From the NCBI GenBank assembly GCA_035542775.1, contig DATKKX010000012.1:1-11178 (forward strand): a DNA stretch of 11,178 nucleotides, written 5' to 3'. The DNA comes from DATKKX01 sp035542775 (GTDB taxonomy: Bacteria; Planctomycetota; Phycisphaerae; UBA1845; UTPLA1). The notes under the pieces were generated by a model. That model was not told the origin of the DNA. It saw only the letters and a list, made by a program, of their open reading frames with translations, and searched no databases. The first letter of the stretch is position 1. Each line of letters begins with the position of its first letter. Both the position numbers and the translations under genes were made by a program. This document shows positions 1 to 6,135 of the stretch, in pieces.

Positions 1-1535
1 TGATCGAGCTGCGGGTCGACATGATGGAGGGCGTCAGCGATGACGATATCCGCTCGCTCAGGGATGACCAGGCTCTCCCCCTCATTCTGACCATCCGCTC
101 GGCTGCCGAAGGCGGCCATTGGGATCGCCCCGACGACGAGCGGATCAGCCGTCTGGTCGAGCTGAGCCCCATCGCCGATTACATCGACGTCGAGTGGGCC
201 ACCTGGAGCCAATCCGCCAATATCCGTCAGAAGATCGGCTTGGCCCTCAACCGCGCCGGCCATATCTCGCAGGCCGGCGGGAAGGAGGAAATCTCCCTCG
301 CCGCCAAGCGAAAGCTGATCCTTTCCCGGCACGACTTCCAGGGCCGCCCGCCCAGATTGTACGCCGATTTTCTCGCCATGCTCAGCGAGCCGTCCTGCTC
401 GATCGTCAAGCTCGCCTGGCAGGCCCGAACAGTCCGCGACAACTTCGAGGCCTTCGAGCTGATCCGGACCAGTCCGCGTCCCGCGATCATCATCTGCATG
501 GGCGCCGATGGCCTTCTTTCCCGCGTCCTCTGCAGAAAGTTCGGAGCTTTCGCCACGTTCGCCTCGGCGACCGAGGAGAGCGGTACCGCCCCGGGCCAGC
601 TGCCCATCGCTCAACTGAAGCAACCCTACCGCTGGAATACGATCAACGCCGCGACCGCCGTGTACGGCCTCATCGGCGATCCCGTCCGGCATTCGCTCAG
701 CCCCGCCGTGCACAACGCCGCCTTTGAATCGCTCGGCTTCAACGCCGTCTACCTGCCAATACGTGTCGACCCGAGCTACGAATCCTTCAAAGCCTTCATG
801 GTCGAAGTGCTCGCCCGGCCCTGGCTCGATTTTCGCGGCTTCAGCGTCACCCTCCCGCACAAAGAGAATGCCCTCCGCTTCCTCCGCGAAAGCGGCGGCT
901 CCGTTGACGACTTGTCCGAGCGACTGGGCGCGGTCAACACGATCACATTAACGCCAGCCGCCGCGGGCTCCCAACCGCCCGCCGCATCCGTCTCCGGCTG
1001 CAACACCGACTACCCCGCCGCCCTCGAAGCCATCTGCGCCGGCCTCAACTGCCAACCGGCCCAACTCGCCGGCCGGACCATCGCCGTCCTCGGTGCGGGC
1101 GGTGTCGCCCGCGCAGTCGTGGCCGCCCTGACCGACGCCGGCGCCAAAATCACCATCTTCAACCGCACCGAGGTCAAGGCTCAGAACCTGGCCGACCTCT
1201 TTCATTGCGACTGCAAACCATGGGACGCTCGGAAGGAGACCGATGCCGGGCTGGTTGTGAACTGCACGAGCGTCGGCATGTGGCCTGCGGTGGAAGAGTC
1301 CCCCATGCCGGGCGACGCACTCAAGCCCGGCATGGTTATTTTTGACACGATCTACAACCCGCGCCCAACGAAGCTGCTGCGAGACGCCGCCGGTCACGGC
1401 TGCGTGGCGATCGACGGACTCACCATGTTTCTCCAGCAGGCACGACGCCAATTCCAGCTCTGGACCGGCCTGCTTCCGCCTGCGGACGTGGTCGCCACCG
1501 CTGCCGCCGCGGCCCAGCCTCGCCTCCCGCGTTAA
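1..1535 (+). CDS. aroDE: Fused type I 3-dehydroquinate dehydratase / shikimate dehydrogenase, 5'-partial
   Basis: This bifunctional enzyme covers two consecutive cytosolic steps of the shikimate pathway: dehydration of 3-dehydroquinate and NADPH-dependent reduction of 3-dehydroshikimate. The frame is open to the window edge, and codons from position 3 read IELRVD, the conserved early strand of type I dehydroquinases. The ATG at 21 is therefore internal and the true start lies upstream. Counting from that ATG, residues 1-200 are the AroD half: SRHDF carries the catalytic His (104), IVKLAWQA the Schiff-base Lys (130), and a GTAPGQLP loop follows. Residues 214-490 are the AroE half: YGLIGDPVRHSLSP (substrate Ser residues), VTLPHKENA (catalytic Lys281), GCNTD (Asp330), the nucleotide-binding LGAGGVARAVVAAL, NRT (typical of NADP use), NCTSVGM, and DGLTMFLQQA near the end. 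All key residues look intact. The domain order matches the plant DHQ-SDH fusion; similar bacterial fusions occur, and I associate them with planctomycetes. Confidence 0.95.
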   Translation, partial: IELRVDMMEGVSDDDIRSLRDDQALPLILTIRSAAEGGHWDRPDDERISRLVELSPIADYIDVEWATWSQSANIRQKIGLALNRAGHISQAGGKEEISLAAKRKLILSRHDFQGRPPRLYADFLAMLSEPSCSIVKLAWQARTVRDNFEAFELIRTSPRPAIIICMGADGLLSRVLCRKFGAFATFASATEESGTAPGQLPIAQLKQPYRWNTINAATAVYGLIGDPVRHSLSPAVHNAAFESLGFNAVYLPIRVDPSYESFKAFMVEVLARPWLDFRGFSVTLPHKENALRFLRESGGSVDDLSERLGAVNTITLTPAAAGSQPPAASVSGCNTDYPAALEAICAGLNCQPAQLAGRTIAVLGAGGVARAVVAALTDAGAKITIFNRTEVKAQNLADLFHCDCKPWDARKETDAGLVVNCTSVGMWPAVEESPMPGDALKPGMVIFDTIYNPRPTKLLRDAAGHGCVAIDGLTMFLQQARRQFQLWTGLLPPADVVATAAAAAQPRLPR

Positions 1536-1596
1536 TCCAGGCAAACTGGTACGAACCTGGCGGTCAGGCCATATGGAGAAGCTGTAAGCCATTACT

Positions 1597-1624
1597 TTGA
1601 AATATGTTACGAGAATCGTATGGT
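1597..1624 (+). promoter_or_regulatory. Candidate sigma70-type promoter for the dockerin-like gene
   Basis: TTGAAA (1597-1602) and TATGGT (1619-1624) are separated by 16 bp and lie in a local AT-rich dip between two GC-rich genes. Transcription from here would begin near 1631, leaving a leader of about 60 nt before the preferred ATG at 1693. That fits the downstream start better than a TTG start at 1597 or the ATG at 1630. This is motif matching only. A weak hairpin (CCAGG/CCTGG, 14-nt loop) just after the aroDE stop is not convincing as a terminator. Confidence 0.35.
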
Positions 1625-1692
1625 TCTTCATGACGACCCGCTGTTTCTTTGAGGTGGGTCGCGACGAAGCTTTTGAGATGGGGGGACGCCCC

Positions 1693-2790
1693 ATGGTTGC
1701 CAACCGCCCGGCCCGTTTCACGACTGTCCTCGCCGTCGTGTTCACCCTTGCATTCCCCGCCTTGATCGCGCCGGCTGCGGTGACTTTCTACATCCAGCGC
1801 GAAGGCTCCCCCGAGGATAACGGACAGGCATTGCTCATACAGAGCCTTTCTGCCTATTACTCCGAGGACTTTGAGAATCCCGCCTTGGGCCCGGTCGATG
1901 GTCCCCTGCCCGCGCTCGACTACGGTGACCTACAGCTTCAGCTTGCTGGCGATTTTGGCGGTCCGTATGTCCCCACCATCGCCTGGTCGTCTGAGTTCGT
2001 CGTCCCGAACGAGATCTACGATCTTGCCCTCCTGCCTGGTTTTGCGATGACTGTAACGCCTGGCCAGGATCAGGCCATCGGTGCCTTTGGTTTGTGGATC
2101 TTCGATGACGGTCGCACGTATGACGCCGTGTATCGCATGGACGTCGTCGAAAGCGACGGAGCAACTTGGCAGGCCATTCTGGAAAACCAGATACCCCGCG
2201 ATTCACACGGCCACGAGATCGAGGGCTTCATCGGCGCCCTCTCGGACGTGGGTATTGCCTCGATTACGGTCACCGCCGTTGCCCCGGACACCCACGAGCC
2301 GATCCCGGACGTCTTCGAGACGGATCACTGGATTATCGCGCGGTTCATACCCCCGCCTCCTCCTCCGCCTCCGCCGCCTCCTCCTCCCCCACCCCCTCCG
2401 CCGGATCCGCCCCCCGAGGATCCCGACCCCTGTCCGATCTGTGGCGACCTCAACGGGGACAGCATTGTGGATCTCAACGACTACGTTCTGTTCCTGCGAG
2501 CAATGGGTCGGCGCAGCGGCGACCCTGGCTATAACCTCTGCGCCGACCTGGACCAGGACGGCGTCGTCAGCCTGGTGGACTATCAGGCGTGGCTGAAGTG
2601 CTATCGCGACGCTCAAGGGAGCGCGCCGCAACTCACCGGCCAGCGGGAGCTGCACCGGCTTGCCCCCGACCATGAGGCGCTCTGGCAAACCCACCGCCGC
2701 CTTCAAACCACGCTGGCTGAGGATGAAACCCACAAGCCGCCGAAGCGGCACAAAGCGCCGGACCGTCACCCATCCAAGAGCCACAGATAG
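1693..2790 (+). CDS. Secreted protein with polyproline linker and dockerin type I-like repeat
   Basis: This 365-residue protein is predicted to be exported. ATG 1693 is chosen because it gives a clean Sec signal peptide: basic start, hydrophobic core TTVLAVVFTLAFPALIA, and probable cleavage after APAA near residue 29. Residues 30-219 form a beta-rich domain of the kind seen in planctomycete and PEP-CTERM-type surface proteins (AFGLWIFDDG, GFIGALSDVGIASITV, then FETDHWIIARF). I do not recognise its ligand. Eighteen consecutive prolines (220-237) lead through a Pro/Asp-rich stretch to a dockerin-like module (251 to about 307) with two EF-hand-like calcium loops, DLNGDSIVDLND and DLDQDGVVSLVD. 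Unusually, the module is followed by about 58 Lys/Arg/His-rich residues instead of the chain end. ATG 1678, ATG 1630 or TTG 1597 are possible earlier starts. The gene appears monocistronic and converges on the permease. Its biological role is unknown; cell-surface attachment is a guess. Confidence 0.8.
   Translation: MVANRPARFTTVLAVVFTLAFPALIAPAAVTFYIQREGSPEDNGQALLIQSLSAYYSEDFENPALGPVDGPLPALDYGDLQLQLAGDFGGPYVPTIAWSSEFVVPNEIYDLALLPGFAMTVTPGQDQAIGAFGLWIFDDGRTYDAVYRMDVVESDGATWQAILENQIPRDSHGHEIEGFIGALSDVGIASITVTAVAPDTHEPIPDVFETDHWIIARFIPPPPPPPPPPPPPPPPPPDPPPEDPDPCPICGDLNGDSIVDLNDYVLFLRAMGRRSGDPGYNLCADLDQDGVVSLVDYQAWLKCYRDAQGSAPQLTGQRELHRLAPDHEALWQTHRRLQTTLAEDETHKPPKRHKAPDRHPSKSHR
2350..2403 (+). 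other. 18-proline homopolymer linker
   Basis: Eighteen consecutive proline codons (CCC, CCG, CCT and CCA mixed) join the N-terminal beta domain to the dockerin-like module. The codons are not uniform, so this is not a simple trinucleotide expansion at the DNA level. Long Pro runs often serve as stiff spacers in exported proteins and usually need EF-P for efficient translation; both points are general knowledge, not shown here. Confidence 0.9.
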
Positions 2791-2823
2791 TGGCCCTTTC
2801 GAAGCAGACTTGCACTGCCCTTT

Positions 2824-2851
2824 GGAGCGCTGAGTTCGTGCTCAGCGCTCC
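2824..2851. terminator. Perfect 11-bp hairpin between convergent genes, likely bidirectional terminator
   Basis: GGAGCGCTGAG (2824-2834), a 6-nt loop TTCGTG, then CTCAGCGCTCC (2841-2851) make a perfect 11-bp stem. It sits between the stop of the dockerin-like gene (2790) and the stop of the permease on the other strand (2911), where a shared terminator is expected. Neither side has a real T-tract: CTCCGTTT follows on the + strand and AAAGGG on the - strand. Intrinsic termination would therefore be of the U-poor kind, or the hairpin may protect mRNA 3' ends. Confidence 0.6.
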
Positions 2852-2910
2852 CTCCGTTTGGGTGGCGCTGCCCGGCGATTGCCTCCCGCGCCCGCCGCCA
2901 TCCGCCGTAC

Positions 2911-3972
2911 TCACTGTCTTCGGAGTAGCCGTGCCAGCCGGGCGTACAGCCTCCCGCGGCGAAAGCTCATGCACGCCAGAATCACCAGGACGATCGCGCC
3001 GGCGATTCTGATGATGCCTAGCGCCCCTTCGGTGGGGTTCAGCGCCGGCACCGCGGGCCGGATTGAGGCTCGATCGAACGCCAGGTCCAGGCACAGCCCC
3101 ATCGCCACGCTGGCGACGGCGATCGAGCACAGGTATGCCGCCAGGATCGACCGCCCCAGGTACCTGGTCAGCACCAGAAGACTGCCGATGTTGGTCGCGG
3201 GTCCGGCCAGCAGGAACACCAGTGCCGCCCCGGGGCTTACGCCGCCGGCGATCAGACCCGCCGCGATCGGGGTCGAAGCCGTGGCGCACACGTACATCGG
3301 GATGCCGATGACCAGCATGAGCAACATCGTGAGAAACGAGCCCCCTGAAAGCTGGTTCAGCCCCAGCCGCGGCAGCAGGGCGGTGATCAACCCGCCCAAA
3401 ATCACGCCCAGGAGCAAAGAGCCGATGATGTCGTCAAAGAACCGTACGAATCCATAGTGCAGCGCGTTCCAGATCAGCCCTTTCGAGGGGTCGTACTCAT
3501 CCTCGTCTTCTCCGCCGCAATTGCTCGCACAGCAGTTTTCCTCGATCACCGGCTCATTGGGCCTCCAACGGTCCACTACGTTGGCCACGAGCCCCGCCGT
3601 AACGGCCGTCACCACCGCGGCGATAGGGCGGCAGATCGCCATGACCGGCCCCAGCAGTCCGTAGGTCAGGAGGATCGAGGTGATGTCCGTCTCCGGGGCC
3701 GAGATCAGGAATGAAACGGTCGCCCCCTTGCTGGCCCCTCTCTTGCGCAACGTCATGCCCGCCGGCACCACGCCGCACGAGCACAACGGCAAGGGCGCCC
3801 CGAACAGCGCCGCCAGCACCACCGACCTGCCGCCCTTCGAGGACAGCAGATGGGCGAAGCCCGGCGTCCGCCGCAGCAGGACGTGCAACACGCCGGCCAG
3901 CGCGAAACCCAGCAGCAGATAAATGGCCGACTCGTTGAGGATGTCGATGGCTTCGTTGAGTACGGTCCGCAT
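2911..3972 (-). CDS. SO_0444/ArsP-type metal-efflux permease (DUF318 family)
   Basis: This 353-residue inner-membrane permease is probably a metal or metalloid exporter. It has two blocks of membrane segments. The first (about residues 15-132) contains GAPLPLCSCGVVPAGM with Cys64 and Cys66, a signature of the family, and SFLISAPETDITSI. The second (about 183-337) contains GIPMYVCATASTPIAAGLIAGG and FLLAGPATNIGSL. A cytoplasmic-looking loop between them (about 145-162) reads EENCCASNCGGEDEDEY, a Cys- and acid-rich stretch that could bind metal and which points to the SO_0444 Cu/Zn-efflux branch. ATG 3972 has GGAGAGG 11 nt upstream. GTG 3996 (GGGAGG, 4-nt spacing, 8 extra residues) is an alternative start. 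No MerR, ArsR or CsoR regulator and no copper ATPase lies beside it. The family assignment is firm; the exact substrate (Cu, Zn, As or another ion) is inference. Confidence 0.88.
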   Translation of the reverse strand: MRTVLNEAIDILNESAIYLLLGFALAGVLHVLLRRTPGFAHLLSSKGGRSVVLAALFGAPLPLCSCGVVPAGMTLRKRGASKGATVSFLISAPETDITSILLTYGLLGPVMAICRPIAAVVTAVTAGLVANVVDRWRPNEPVIEENCCASNCGGEDEDEYDPSKGLIWNALHYGFVRFFDDIIGSLLLGVILGGLITALLPRLGLNQLSGGSFLTMLLMLVIGIPMYVCATASTPIAAGLIAGGVSPGAALVFLLAGPATNIGSLLVLTRYLGRSILAAYLCSIAVASVAMGLCLDLAFDRASIRPAVPALNPTEGALGIIRIAGAIVLVILACMSFRRGRLYARLARLLRRQ

Positions 3973-4018
3973 GATCGAGCCTGCCTCTCCGTGCACGGTA
4001 CCTCCCGCCCTTGCAGGG

Positions 4019-4024
4019 ATTGTA
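4019..4024 (-). promoter_or_regulatory. Candidate -10 element for the permease gene
   Basis: On the - strand this reads TACAAT (five of six consensus positions), about 47 nt before ATG 3972 and 23 nt before GTG 3996. No convincing -35 hexamer lies at the usual distance, so the site is either activator-dependent or chance. A 16-nt perfect palindrome, GCCCGCTGCAGCGGGC (4086-4101), lies about 60 bp further upstream. Confidence 0.22.
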
Positions 4025-4071
4025 TTGCCATGGCCCAGCTTCGACTTCCGCGGGGTTGATCGGACCCCCAG

Positions 4072-4183
4072 CGATCAGAGTCCGAGCCCGCTGCAGCGGG
4101 CAAACTCCAACGAGGGGCACGGTGCCCAACGCCGTCAGGTTGTGTCCCGAGTATGCCCCTCGCTCCCGCGCGGGCTCTGATCG
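4072..4183. repeat. 112-bp imperfect inverted repeat with nested palindromes
   Basis: Two paired blocks face each other: CGATCAGAG (4072-4080) is the exact reverse complement of CTCTGATCG (4175-4183), and CGAGGGGC (4111-4118) of GCCCCTCG (4155-4162). Inside lie a 16-nt palindrome (4086-4101) and GGGCACGGTGCCC (4115-4127). The right arm resembles the repeat copies inside the neighbouring coding sequence (for example 4571-4604). The arrangement looks like a REP/BIME-type pair of inverted repeat units between two same-strand genes. No transposase or target-site duplication is evident. Confidence 0.6.
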
Positions 4184-4239
4184 TCCTCGCCCGACAGCGC
4201 GGCGTTGGTCGGGTTATCCAGCATCCTGGCGGCACCATA

Positions 4240-5508
4240 CTAGGCGCGGCGCTTCCGGTGACGCTCGCGCCGGCGTTGGCGGCGAAGCTCATGGCGCCGC
4301 TCGGACAATGAGGTTGGTGACGTAGTGCGCGGGATCGACGGCGCGAGGGTTGTGAAGGCGGCGGGCTCGAGGAAGAAGGATGAAGGCTGACCCTTGACCT
4401 CGCCGGGCGATGTAAAGGGCGGGCGGATGAAGGATGAAGCGTGCGCGGGGGCGTGGGCGTGCGGAGTGTGGAGTGCCGAGCGGCCGGTCGTATCCGAGTG
4501 GGCGGCATGCGGGACGGTGGGAGTTACGCCCTCGCCAGCGGTTGGGGCGTGTGGCGTGATGGGAGTCGCGTCACCCTCGCCGGCGCTTCGGGCCCGGATC
4601 GGGGCGGAATCGGCGTTTGCGTTGGTGGCAGCGAGGGGTTTTGACTGGAGGGCTTGCTCACGAGTCTTGGTGTACCGCTCGAGGATGACGAGATAGCGGT
4701 TCAATAGATCGAGGTTATCGTCGCGCTTGGCGGGGGCGGCTGGGGAGGAGTGCTGAGTTCCGAGTGCTGAGTGCTGAGCCGGATGGAGGGAAGGAGCCGC
4801 GGTGCGCGCGGAGGCGACGGAGTCGTGCTCGGTGGCGTCCATGCGCGTCGCTTCCGCTGGGGCTCTGATCGGGGAGAGATCGTTCGCGCGGCCGCTGGCA
4901 CTCGCATCACCGTCGCTGACGCTTCGGGGTTGGATCGGGGGGCTGACGAGGGATTTGACGGCGGCCTGGGCCTGGTGGGCGACGTGGGACTTGATGAAGT
5001 CCTCGTTGGCCTGGGCATGGATGAGCTGGTTGGCCATGCGGAGGAAATCGTCGTTTTCCTTGGCGCGGGCGCGGCGCTCTTGGTCCTCGAGCTGGGCGGT
5101 GAAGCGGCGCTTGGCGTAGTAGGCCTCGTTGGCGATGCGGTAGGTGTGGGCGAGGCGGTAGAGAGTGGCGGCGGAGGTTTCCTCGTCGAGGGCGGCCTCG
5201 AAAAGGCGCTGGCCGAGGAGTTCGGGGAGCATGTTGTTGACGGCGGCGCCCTCGGGAAGGGTGATCTGGGCCAGGCCGATGAAGGCGGCGTTGGCGCGGA
5301 GGCGGCTGGCGTAGCAGTAGAAGGCGGTGTAGCTGACGCCCATGGCGTGGAGACTGAACTTGTCGTACACGGCCTTGTAGGTGGCGGGCTGACGGTCGAT
5401 CAGGGCCTGATCGATCTGGCGGCGGATGTTGGGATGGACCTTCTCGAACATGGAGGACTTGGAGTCAATCTGGGTAAGCGGGGGTGTTTCGGAACGCTCA
5501 TCGGACAT
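4240..5508 (-). CDS. Unrecognised protein with Mu Gp27-like N-terminus and repeat-derived low-complexity tail
   Basis: This is a 422-residue soluble protein of unknown function. The start is well fixed: ATG 5508 is preceded by AAAGGAGGT with an 8-nt spacer. Residues 20-72 (VHPNIRRQIDQALIDRQ, TYKAVYDKFSLHAMGVSYTA, FYCYASRLR) resemble the helix-turn-helix part of phage Mu Gp27/DUF3486 proteins, in pattern and not in firm identity. Residues 75-186 look helical and charged, with probable coiled coil around 135-185. From about 188 the protein becomes low-complexity, rich in Ala, Pro, Ser and His. It contains repeats such as RSVSDGDAS, RSAGEGDAT, AQHSALGTQHSS and SSFIRPPF, and a short helical island at 262-290 (LLNRYLVILERYTKTREQAL). 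It ends in a strongly basic tail, ERRHELRRQRRRERHRKRRA. No other phage genes are nearby. DNA binding is plausible from the HTH-like start and basic end, but is inference. Confidence 0.6.
   Translation of the reverse strand: MSDERSETPPLTQIDSKSSMFEKVHPNIRRQIDQALIDRQPATYKAVYDKFSLHAMGVSYTAFYCYASRLRANAAFIGLAQITLPEGAAVNNMLPELLGQRLFEAALDEETSAATLYRLAHTYRIANEAYYAKRRFTAQLEDQERRARAKENDDFLRMANQLIHAQANEDFIKSHVAHQAQAAVKSLVSPPIQPRSVSDGDASASGRANDLSPIRAPAEATRMDATEHDSVASARTAAPSLHPAQHSALGTQHSSPAAPAKRDDNLDLLNRYLVILERYTKTREQALQSKPLAATNANADSAPIRARSAGEGDATPITPHAPTAGEGVTPTVPHAAHSDTTGRSALHTPHAHAPAHASSFIRPPFTSPGEVKGQPSSFFLEPAAFTTLAPSIPRTTSPTSLSERRHELRRQRRRERHRKRRA
4525..4549. repeat. Degenerate copy of the ~33-bp interspersed repeat (inside CDS)
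   Basis: TACGCCCTCGCCAGCGGTTGGGGCG matches the left half of the copy at 4571-4604 (CCCTCGCC.GCG). On the coding (-) strand it encodes APTAGEGV, comparable with ARSAGEGD in the next copy. It is the weakest member of the set. Confidence 0.4.
4571..4604. repeat. Interspersed ~33-bp repeat, copy in CDS
   Basis: Consensus shape on the + strand: TCACCSTCGCYGRCGCTTCGGG, a short variable part, then GGATCGGGG. This copy encodes PIRARSAGEGD on the - strand. It aligns closely with the copy at 4907-4939 and less closely with those at 4525, 4845 and the intergenic 4155-4183. Confidence 0.6.
4751..4778. repeat. Short tandem TGCTGAG-type repeat (inside CDS)
   Basis: Units related to TGCTGAG or CCGAG follow each other: TGCTGAGT, TCCGAG, TGCTGAG, TGCTGAG. 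On the - strand they encode AQHSALGTQHSS. A looser relative (GCGGAGTGTGGAGTGCCGAG) lies at about 4459-4478, also in the coding sequence. I recall similar strings as intergenic low-complexity repeats in planctomycete genomes. Confidence 0.6.
4845..4876. repeat. Interspersed ~33-bp repeat, diverged copy in CDS
   Basis: GCGTCGCTTCCGCTGGGGCTC followed by TGATCGGGGAG. The right part, GGGCTCTGATCG-like, matches the intergenic arm at 4171-4183 better than the other coding copies do. It encodes SPIRAPAEAT on the - strand, parallel to PIRARSAGEG. Confidence 0.45.
4907..4939. repeat. Interspersed ~33-bp repeat, copy in CDS
   Basis: TCACCGTCGCTGACGCTTCG, GGGTTGGATCGGG: the closest partner of the copy at 4571-4604. 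It encodes PIQPRSVSDGD on the - strand. Both copies lie in the same reading frame of the host gene, so insertion or growth of the repeat has kept the frame open. Confidence 0.6.
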
Positions 5509-5516
5509 GTCTTTCA

Positions 5517-5525
5517 ACCTCCTTT
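5517..5525 (-). promoter_or_regulatory. Strong Shine-Dalgarno that fixes the Gp27-like start
   Basis: On the - strand AAAGGAGGT, 8 nt before ATG 5508. It is the best ribosome-binding site in the window and rules out the in-frame upstream extension to 5595, which would encode a non-conserved N-terminus. Confidence 0.8.
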
Positions 5526-5536
5526 GGTTTGGGGCA

Positions 5537-5566
5537 ACCTGAATTTCCCGGAATCTGCCTGAATTT
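5537..5566. repeat. Three 10-bp direct repeats upstream of the Gp27-like gene
   Basis: On the + strand ACCTGAATTT (5537-5546), CCCGGAATCT (5547-5556) and GCCTGAATTT (5557-5566) follow each other without gaps. The outer units differ at one position; the middle one is more diverged. One helical turn of spacing directly upstream of the ribosome-binding site could fit an operator or the transcription start region. A chance origin or a relic of a low-complexity repeat is equally possible. Confidence 0.45.
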
Positions 5567-6135
5567 GGGGGCGGGACAGAACACCACGGAGACACCGGGG
5601 CACGGACAAGGACGGATGGAACAGGAGCCGTTGCCGCTGATGGCGGCCGGGTTGGTGATTCGTGGCCTCAGCACTCATCTTCGTCCTCCTTGGAGCCTGC
5701 GAGTCTTATTCTCCGCACAGTAGTGCAAAACAGCGCCTTTTGGTGCAAACCGCCTGTTGGAGCCGGAGTCGTCGGGCGCTCAGCAGGCTGCTTTCGGCCC
5801 TCGGGGGAGGAGGGCGGAGGGCGCGGGGACGCTGCCCTGGCTTTGGACTGTTCGCGGAGCAGTGGCGCACGGACAGTTAACCTAACTATACCCTAATTTA
5901 TTGCAGATGGCAAGTGGAAAATCGTAAGTTGACAGCGGAAAATCGGCCGCCGGGAGGATGTTGCGCCAGCGGAGCGAGGATCTGAAAGGGCAAAGGAGGA
6001 AGAATTCGCAAGCAAAGCGCCTCCCCTGCTGCTCTGGGGTGTGGTGACGGGCGCGAGCGTGAAGGTTGGTTTGTAGCGGACTGTGGGCGGCATGGGCTTG
6101 TTTCAAGGGCGGACGCTGCTACGATCGGCCGTGAG
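5567..6135. other. Gene-free stretch with degenerate short repeats
   Basis: No reading frame here has coding character or homology that I recognise. It holds low-complexity pieces: ACCACGGAGACACCGGGGC (5582-5600), a GTGCAAA direct repeat at about 5722-5755, a G-rich block at about 5800-5832, an AT-rich pocket at about 5876-5905, and GGAAAATCG twice, 22 bp apart, at about 5917-5947. The strings resemble intergenic repeats I associate with planctomycete genomes. A good Shine-Dalgarno-like AAAGGAGG at about 5991 has no start codon at a usable distance. Confidence 0.6.

Noticed and set aside
948..1745. Long open frame on the - strand across the end of aroDE
   Set aside because: It is antisense to strongly conserved AroE motifs and explained by high-GC codon bias; no recognisable motif or ribosome-binding site.
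2203..2784. Arg-rich open frame on the - strand opposite the polyproline and dockerin region
   Set aside because: The run of Arg is simply the complement of the Pro codons; the + strand has a signal peptide and calcium loops.
4771..5562. Gly/Val/Leu-rich open frame on the + strand opposite the Gp27-like gene
   Set aside because: Mirror of the helical - strand protein. It lacks a ribosome-binding site, whereas the - strand gene has an excellent one.
4072..5566. CRISPR-like array suggested by several repeats in 1.5 kb
   Set aside because: Copies are diverged, differ in orientation, have irregular spacing and lie mostly within a coding sequence; no cas genes are present.
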